This document shows positions 59,401 through 64,000 of a stretch of 64,000 nucleotides of DNA, piece by piece. The first letter of the stretch is position 1; each line of letters begins with the position of its first letter. Origin of the DNA: Clostridiales bacterium (GTDB taxonomy: Bacteria > Bacillota > Clostridia > Lachnospirales > Cellulosilyticaceae); contig DYCF01000009.1 of assembly GCA_019418225.1 (NCBI GenBank), positions 1 through 64,000 of the forward strand, written 5' to 3'. Below the pieces are notes generated by a model. The model had not been told where the DNA came from. It did no database searches and saw nothing but the letters and a program-made list of their open reading frames with translations. Made by a program: the position numbers and the translations under genes.

Positions 59401-60914
59401 TGAAGCAAAAAGAAAAGGAAATGTGTGCTAAACATAAAGATTTTGATCCTGAGTATTTTGCTTCTCGCCAACTCCTACAAGGCGATTATTTAGAATTCTT
59501 AAATCTCCTTGCCCTAGAAATTCAAAGAGAAACACATCTTTATGAAGGACTTAAACAAAAAGCTACCCTTGCACGTGAAAATTTTGTAAGTCATGAAGGC
59601 GCTTTGAATAATATGAAAGACCAATTTAAACAGACTTATGGCATTAATTATGATACTGTTTTCTTACAAGAAGGGAATGTGAAAACACATCTTGAGCGTA
59701 TTATCAGTGAAAGAGTGGAAAACATGCAAGCACATAAGGCTTTTGAAAAAGATTTTGCTGAAGCTGAACGTCAAAAGAATGCCTGTGATGTACAACTCTT
59801 TAAACTTGTTGATATGAGCCAGAAGTTAGATGCACTTATTTATAAACACCAGTTAACATTAATACCAGTTTCTGAAGAATTAGTAGAGCTCGACTACTTT
59901 AAAGTAGCTGAGCAAGATGCAAGTAAAGTTTTAGGCCTCCTTAGTCAAGAATTAAAAGCTTATGAAGATTTACTTCACGAAGTTTTAGCTAAACTAGAAG
60001 CGCCAGAACTTGTTCATTTTAAAGGAGACTTAGATAAACTTCTTACAGAAAAGCCACAAGATGAATTGTCAGCACTTCGTTATAAAGAACTTATTGGTGG
60101 TAAAGGTGGCTACTTAGAAAATTTACGTGAAGAAAAAGAGCGTATTAAACTTACTATCCTGGAACTAAAAAAAGATGAAGAGAGTTTTATTACACAGTGT
60201 ATTCAAAAATGTGAACAAGTTTATAATGACCTTATGAGTCTTTCCCAGCTTTCTAAAATTGAACTTTATGGTCGTAGTCAAGAGATGATTCGTATTATTG
60301 TCACGCCACTTGATGAAGAGTTACGCTTTGCTAAGATGCGTAGTTATATTAATAGCTTAGTCGAACAAGTGGAGTATATTGAGGAAAGTAAAAAACAAGC
60401 TTATTTAGCAAGTCATTTAACGCTACGTGAACTCTTTAGTGCTTTTGTAGTCAATATCAAAAAAAGTGATGTGCGTATTTTTAAAGTAGAAGATATTGCA
60501 GAAAATAGCCGTGAACTTCCTTGGAATCGTGCAATTGGTTCAACAGGGCAATCTAATGGGATGTATATGAGCATTTTCATTTGTTTGATATCATATATTC
60601 GCAAACTCTACAATCCTCATATTGGTGAGGATAGCCGTAAGTTCATTATGCTAGATAGTCCATTCTCAGGTACAGCAGCAGCGTATATCTGGGAACCTGT
60701 TATTAAGCTCTTAGATCGTAATAATGTACAGCTTCTTTGTGTAGGATATGATATTCCAAATCATCTTATGTCTCTATTTGATGTGAAATATAACTTATCA
60801 TCTACATATGATGTAGATAAAAAACAAACTATCGTAGTAGAAAATATCCGCTCAAATATGAACTTAAATAACTTAAGCTACGATAAATTAATCGGGGAGC
60901 AACTGACCTTATAA
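56445..60914 (+). CDS. jetC: JetC-like (MksB) SMC ATPase
   Basis: A 1489-residue SMC-type ATPase. The N-terminal head has NGLGKT (residues 39-44), a Walker A whose first glycine is replaced by Met (MINGLGKT). Residues 280-1330 are long heptad-rich coiled coils (LLQLRQTLVTLQQKEALEEE and many others), broken by a hinge region. The C-terminal head has GSTGQSNGMYMS (signature, about 1364) and KFIMLDSPFSGT (Walker B, about 1399), with Ser where classical SMCs have Glu. It would extrude or clamp DNA using ATP. Confidence 0.85.
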   Translation: MPDINRTRLVNTKYNDGNNYYEDFVLKLGGAHTLIDMINGLGKTFFLQCMAQPMLPNAKFKQEFPISLLFDKNNNNNTIHSLVEWRLDEGSAYKYALVGFCAYKKETGDKTLEGFVDEENQGEFGTFLYICYYNTPNAYDIESLPLVTYKDDGTRKVMNYKELEKYLKTLQGTPLKDYAIVINRTKKDHLKELAKLNINSVEWKHLMGINASEANAEKYLRSYTTASSFIQDFLIPTIEESYRLRHEMDYQTEENRAKTLLQLRQTLVTLQQKEALEEEYLYIENACEAIFEQLGILEIHFREKTNLLKRLSVLNQTIKIAKKNSTLEKEILNQELTRIQTAIQSCEEKTRQLEITERAYGIKEAVEALAELERLANVSKQEMLDKENAIHALEDKVTYYEGEKLYREYLTYSEKKALKEEEREARSKEHSELVADYSYWANVYGNRLLTKFESQENEEQTAKAELDTLKKLKDELNLKQERLKTEQHYYKTQLEEKQIALANEKEILSLLQKQFKHLTKEQLKEHLNTDKNTYEALQKEIALLQEELKRVDTLQNENYVRHSLLVSKHDHVKEKITDLEEKVHEANKAQIEIERLRDTYHTYELLTYFNQTLTNLRTTIAKKNLKLEELQKKQEAIIEDKGINLSKSAIGQFERIKDVYPSAILGLTFLEGQSLEAKERLLKQTNLLPYSILVDHLDFQKLCLDIDLMRDLEDELLPIIDRQALLSEQPFSIAGLTFTAKDYEFFMNVQLKEKVLKKLKKEELRYIQELKDFEGQIEVLEQHRSLYMELMRAFPADKIKVQESMLTEANGEKANLILLLDASELERTQLSHQKETLTSKLETSLAKGAVLEDEIKSLEKEWESLLTWEVHEETRIQLSEIVHTLEVTCAQLYLELENLTLELNVLESKYLEADRLHRVLFEGLIKLRMQLSAFKFEIEKATKYDEPTISFEEVHAKYAFYEKRLTEEAGDVKLLDAVIKELTDAMKQKEKEMCAKHKDFDPEYFASRQLLQGDYLEFLNLLALEIQRETHLYEGLKQKATLARENFVSHEGALNNMKDQFKQTYGINYDTVFLQEGNVKTHLERIISERVENMQAHKAFEKDFAEAERQKNACDVQLFKLVDMSQKLDALIYKHQLTLIPVSEELVELDYFKVAEQDASKVLGLLSQELKAYEDLLHEVLAKLEAPELVHFKGDLDKLLTEKPQDELSALRYKELIGGKGGYLENLREEKERIKLTILELKKDEESFITQCIQKCEQVYNDLMSLSQLSKIELYGRSQEMIRIIVTPLDEELRFAKMRSYINSLVEQVEYIEESKKQAYLASHLTLRELFSAFVVNIKKSDVRIFKVEDIAENSRELPWNRAIGSTGQSNGMYMSIFICLISYIRKLYNPHIGEDSRKFIMLDSPFSGTAAAYIWEPVIKLLDRNNVQLLCVGYDIPNHLMSLFDVKYNLSSTYDVDKKQTIVVENIRSNMNLNNLSYDKLIGEQLTL

Positions 60915-60976
60915 TGTCTTTATCCTATAAATCTAAGGGTTAACTTAAAATTAATAGCCTAGTTAACCATTGAAAA

Positions 60977-61017
60977 CAGCTAGATTAATACTTTTTGAAA
61001 TAAATCTAGCTGCTTTT
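60977..61017 (+). terminator. Terminator of the jet operon
   Basis: CAGCTAGATT (60977-60986) pairs with AATCTAGCTG (61003-61012), followed by CTTTTATA. It closes the operon after jetC, so no fourth (jetD) gene is co-transcribed. Confidence 0.75.
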
Positions 61018-61119
61018 ATATGTATACATACGCTATTTGTAGAGTATATTACTACAAAAGAAAGTTTCAAGTAATGGATGTTTAACTAATCTTATTTTAG
61101 TATATTCTAATATAAAGAG

Positions 61120-61320
61120 ATGATAAATATGGAATTACGTGTATATCTTACGAATGGTGAGACAGTATCAATACCAAATGATAAAATTAATGCATTTTAC
61201 AATTGGCTTGATCATGAAGCTACGCCTGCCTTTAGGTATATTAAGGATAGTGGCTTGAGTAGCAAAGAAGAAATTACACTTATAAGACAAGCAATAAACT
61301 ATACAGAACGATATATCTAG
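61120..61320 (+). CDS. Hypothetical small protein
   Basis: A 66-residue protein (MINMELRVYLTNGETVSIPN, then YIKDSGLSSKEEITLIRQAI). An N-terminal beta hairpin and C-terminal helices are suggested; no family recognised. A second ATG at 61129 is possible. Its original terminator is the hairpin at 61346-61358/63044-63056, now split by an insertion sequence. Confidence 0.5.
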   Translation: MINMELRVYLTNGETVSIPNDKINAFYNWLDHEATPAFRYIKDSGLSSKEEITLIRQAINYTERYI

Positions 61321-61380
61321 TGTTAGCAGTAGTGCTAGGTATTATAAAAAAGACACCTTAAATAATGAGGCCACTGAAAA

Positions 61381-61420
61381 AGTCTATGATTGTTGAATTT
61401 CGACAATCATAGACTTTTTT
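61381..61420 (+). terminator. IS left-end terminator
   Basis: AGTCTATGATTGT (61381-61393) pairs perfectly with ACAATCATAGACT (61403-61415), followed by T. It probably protects the transposase from read-in transcription. Confidence 0.75.
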
Positions 61421-61458
61421 CTGTTATAATAAAAGTATCAAATTCGGAAGGTGATACT

Positions 61459-62912
61459 ATGCTTCAACAACAACAATCTTTAGTCTTAAGCCCATACATG
61501 AAAATTTACGATCTCGTTGTCCCAAAGGATAATCTTTTACGTAAGATCAATGAACTGATTGATTTTTCCTTTGTTTATGATGAACTTATTAATAAATATT
61601 GCTTAGATAATGGTAGAAATGCCATTAGTCCTATTCGCACGTTCAAATATCTTCTTTTAAAATCTATTTTTGATTTATCAGATGTAGATATTGTTAACGC
61701 TCTAGATATGATATGTCTTTTAAATATTTTCTAGATATGGCTCCTGAGGATGCTGTTATTGATGCAAGTTCATTGACTAAGTTTCGTAAACTTAGATTAA
61801 AAGATGTTAATCTTTTAGACTTACTTATCAATAAGACAGTAGGCATAGCACTTGAAAAAGGTATTATTAAGTCAAAATCTATTATCGTTGATGCAACACA
61901 TACTAAATCACGTTATAATCAAAAATCACCTATAGAGATTTTACAAGATCGTTCTAAAAAATTACGTAAAGCCGTGTATGAAATAGATGAAAAAATGAAA
62001 GATGTTTTCCCTTCTAAAAACACGTCAAATGTTATAGAAGAGGAAATTACATACTGCCAAGAACTTTTAAAAGTAATAAACACTAATGAAGCAATCGCTT
62101 CATATCCTAAAGTAAAAGAAAAGATAAATCTTTTAGAAGAGACAGTAAATGATGATATTGAACATTTAAAGATTTCAAGTGATTGTGATGCAATGGTAGG
62201 ACATAAAACAGCTGATACATCATTCTTTGGATATAAAACACATATAGCTATGACGGAGGAAAGAATCATTACCGCTGCAACGGTCAGCACTGGTGAAAAG
62301 AATGATGGAAAAGAACTAAAAACATTATTAGAGAAGAGTTTAGAGACCGGCCTTGAAATAGATACTATTATAGGTGATGCAGCTTATTCTGAAAAAGGAA
62401 ATATTGAATTAGCAACTGAAAATGAGATTAAGCTTGTAGCCAAATTGAATCCGTCTGTAACACAAGGAGTTAGAAAAAAAGAAGATGAATTTTTGTTTAA
62501 TAAAGATGCAGGAATGTATGTTTGTAAAGCCGGTCATATGGCGATTCGAAAAGCAAGACAAGGAAAGAAAGGTGTCTCAAAAAATCAAGCAGACACCTAC
62601 TATTTTGATGTTGAAAACTGTAAAGTATGTTCATTTAAAGATGGATGCTATAAAGATGGGGCTAAAAGTAAAACTTATTCTGTAACTATAAAGAGCGATA
62701 TACATAAAGAACAGGTGCGTTTTCAAGAAAGTGACTATTTTAAAGAGAAATCAAAAGAGCGATATAAAATAGAAGCTAAAAATAGTGAATTAAAACATAG
62801 GCATGGTTATGATGTTGCATCATCATCAGGCTTAATAGGCATGGAAATGCAAGGGGCACTGGCCATGTTCGCAGTAAATTTAAAAAGAATTATTAAGTTA
62901 ATGGAGGCCTAG
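61459..62912 (+). pseudogene. IS1182-type transposase, frameshifted
   Basis: The start is ATG 61459 behind GAAGGTGATACT. The N-terminal part (QQSLVLSPYMKIYDLVVPKD, then FKYLLLKSIFDLSDVDIVN) runs to near 61697. The remainder is in the -1 frame: RSRYDMSFKYFLDMAPEDAV, the DDE-domain stretches SIIVDATHTKSRYNQKSP and IIGDAAYSEKGN, and ELKHRHGYDVASSSGLIGME. A single missing base near 61697 explains the break (GTT AA-CGC TCT AGA). No canonical slippery heptamer is present, so this copy is probably inactive. Confidence 0.82.
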
Positions 62913-62940
62913 TACCACCATTAACTTAATAATAAAGAAA

Positions 62941-62985
62941 AAAGGCAATTAAAATCTTGACTTTAGATTTTGATTGCCTTTTTTG
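62941..62985 (+). terminator. IS right-end terminator
   Basis: AAAGGCAATTAAAATCT (62941-62957) pairs with the segment at 62965-62981 (one G-U), followed by T. It ends the transposase transcript. Confidence 0.8.
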
Positions 62986-63056
62986 AAGTGCTTTTTTTAG
63001 GTTTATTTGAAAAACGATAGTTTTTCAGTGGCCTCTAAATAATAGGTGTCTTTTTT

Positions 63057-63285
63057 CTTGCTATATGAACTTCCTTAATCACTTCTTTACGTTATCTCAT
63101 ACTGCTTTTATGTTTTATCACATTATTTAACTACTTTTGAGCCCTAGTATTTTATATCGAAGAGCTCTACGCTATTTAGTAAATATTATATAGCTGGTTA
63201 TATTATGGTGAATTCTAGTACTAGGTTAAAATTAACTGAATATTTTGAGCTAATTTCAATATCTTTTCCCTTACACTATCTCATA
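63057..63285. other. Non-coding gap after the insertion sequence
   Basis: 229 AT-rich bases with no ORF above 40 codons, no stable hairpin and no recognisable promoter. Confidence 0.3.
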
Positions 63286-63320
63286 CCCACCACAGATAAT
63301 ATAAAATTATCTGTGGTGGG
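63286..63320. terminator. Perfect 15-bp hairpin
   Basis: CCCACCACAGATAAT (63286-63300) pairs perfectly with ATTATCTGTGGTGGG (63306-63320) around ATAAA; the T-run after it is weak. It insulates the following gene. Confidence 0.65.
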
Positions 63321-63342
63321 TTGCATTTTACATGCAAAATAT

Positions 63343-63418
63343 GTTAACATATAAATATAAGTTAACCTAAGTTAACTTCATACAAATCAATAGGTTAACC
63401 AGTTGCAAAAAAGTTAAC
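63343..63418 (+). promoter_or_regulatory. Cluster of five GTTAAC palindromes
   Basis: GTTAAC occurs at 63343, 63361, 63371, 63394 and 63413, within 76 bases ending 17 bases before the ATG at 63435. The downstream protein starts with a ribbon-helix-helix-like domain, so these are probably its operator sites. Confidence 0.65.
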
Positions 63419-63434
63419 AAAAAGGAGTAAATAA

Positions 63435-64000
63435 ATGAGTGATGTAACATTTGGTGTAAAAGTAACCGAAGAAATGAAGAATGAACTAGCCGAATTAATG
63501 AGAAATAATGCATTAAGTGGTAAAGAATTTATGAGTATGCTGCTCACAAGCTATAAATTAGAAAAATCGCGTTCAGAGAGTCATTTATTTGAAAGTGATA
63601 TGAAAGAGCTACAAGTTTTGTTAAATCGCATTCAAAAACTGTATTTACATATGACAGAGAAGAGTGAGATAGCGTATGAAGAGCGTTTAAAAGGGGTAGA
63701 GGAAATTATTAATGAAAAAGAAGAAGAAGAAAAGGTATTAAGAATTGAAAATGAAAGCCTCAAAAAGCAATTAGAAGCGAGTCAAAAAGACATTCAAGAA
63801 GAATCACTTAAAGTAAAAACAGTAACTGTTCAATTAAAAGATGTTGAAGCAGAATTAGCTGATCAAAAAACGCAATTAAAGAATAATCTGCTATTACATC
63901 AAAAGTTCGAGGAAGAAGTAGAAGAATTAAAGGCGCAGTTAGAAAGCTATAAACGCTTAGAAGTAGAGATTAGTGAACGTAATGAAGAAAATAACAAATT
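63435..64000 (+). CDS. Ribbon-helix-helix / coiled-coil DNA-binding protein (partial)
   Basis: The gene runs off the window; 188 codons are visible. Residues 3-45 look like a ribbon-helix-helix domain (VTFGVKVTEEMKNELAELMR, then GKEFMSMLLTSYK). From residue 85 the protein is a continuous coiled coil (ENESLKKQLEASQKDIQEES, then LKDVEAELADQKTQLKNNL). The combination recalls KfrA-like plasmid coiled-coil repressors, and the five upstream palindromes suggest autoregulation. AAAGGAG precedes the ATG. Confidence 0.65.
   Translation, partial: MSDVTFGVKVTEEMKNELAELMRNNALSGKEFMSMLLTSYKLEKSRSESHLFESDMKELQVLLNRIQKLYLHMTEKSEIAYEERLKGVEEIINEKEEEEKVLRIENESLKKQLEASQKDIQEESLKVKTVTVQLKDVEAELADQKTQLKNNLLLHQKFEEEVEELKAQLESYKRLEVEISERNEENNK

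Larger units (their letters stand above)
61367..63035 (+). mobile_element. IS1182-type insertion sequence (1669 bp)
   Basis: Perfect 15-bp terminal inverted repeats (GAGGCCACTGAAAAA at 61367-61381 and its complement at 63021-63035) are flanked by the 8-bp direct repeat TAAATAAT. One transposase gene, carrying a frameshift, fills the element. Each end carries an inward-side hairpin terminator (61381-61420 and 62941-62985) that would block transcription from outside. The family call rests on the transposase layout and is an inference. Confidence 0.9.
61346..63056 (+). terminator. Terminator split by an insertion sequence
   Basis: AAAAAAGACACCT (61346-61358) and AGGTGTCTTTTTT (63044-63056) are exact inverse complements. 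With the insertion removed they form a 13-bp terminator stem with the 8-base loop TAAATAAT, which is the target duplication (61359-61366 and 63036-63043). Confidence 0.85.

Noticed and set aside
61690..61740. Transposase break as programmed frameshifting
   Set aside because: No X XXY YYZ heptamer is present at the junction; a one-base deletion is simpler.
60915..64000. A jetD gene downstream of jetC
   Set aside because: Only a 66-residue protein, an insertion sequence and an RHH/coiled-coil gene are present; none resembles a Toprim/DUF2220 nuclease.

Overview
The window is low-GC Firmicutes DNA, most likely from a Clostridia/Lachnospirales-type bacterium (Cellulosilyticum-like is a guess). 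The evidence is the AT-rich codon use, AGGAGG-type ribosome sites, the tepA-ylzJ-ftsK/spoIIIE gene order, fhs-folD one-carbon genes, an alanine T-box and a Bacillus-type LexA box.

Positions 1 to about 34,000 are most of a prophage with a contractile (PBSX/Xkd-like) tail. Its left end lies outside the window and its right end abuts lexA. In order: an HNH nuclease, two accessory genes, terminase small and large subunits, an orphan DNA methylase, portal, protease, capsid, head-tail connectors, sheath, tube, tail chaperones with a -1 frameshift, tape measure, baseplate genes, fibre, holin and amidase. Downstream lie two tandem secreted proteins, a 154-bp ISL3-like miniature element and a membrane protein sharing the endolysin tail domain. 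Then come a plasmid-like partition block (two ribbon-helix-helix proteins, a winged-helix protein and a ParM-like actin), an HTH-ImmA peptidase with a partner gene, several unknown genes, a repressor and a tyrosine integrase. Four prophage genes (large terminase, head closure, tape measure, holin) have family-like N-termini that begin only at an ATA codon placed correctly behind a Shine-Dalgarno sequence. The baseplate J gene carries an in-frame TGA. The heptamer GGTGTGG is strongly over-represented on the coding strand of the prophage and almost absent from the chromosomal part.

Positions 34,039 to 53,916 are ordinary chromosome: lexA, a nucleoid-associated protein, a TSCPD protein with aspartokinase, tepA-ylzJ-ftsK, fhs, folD, rimO-pgsA, a flavoprotein, plsC, a DUF1015 protein, an alanine T-box controlling a VanY-type peptidase and alaS, then rpsU and yqeY.

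Positions 54,035 to 60,914 hold a three-gene SMC-type operon resembling jetA-jetB-jetC of Wadjet (MksFEB-like) without a recognisable jetD. A near-consensus LexA box lies between its -35 and -10 boxes, so it is probably an SOS-inducible condensin or defence operon. Downstream, an IS1182-type element with a frameshifted transposase has landed exactly in the loop of a terminator. The window ends in a ribbon-helix-helix/coiled-coil gene preceded by five GTTAAC palindromes.

No tRNA, rRNA or CRISPR array was seen.
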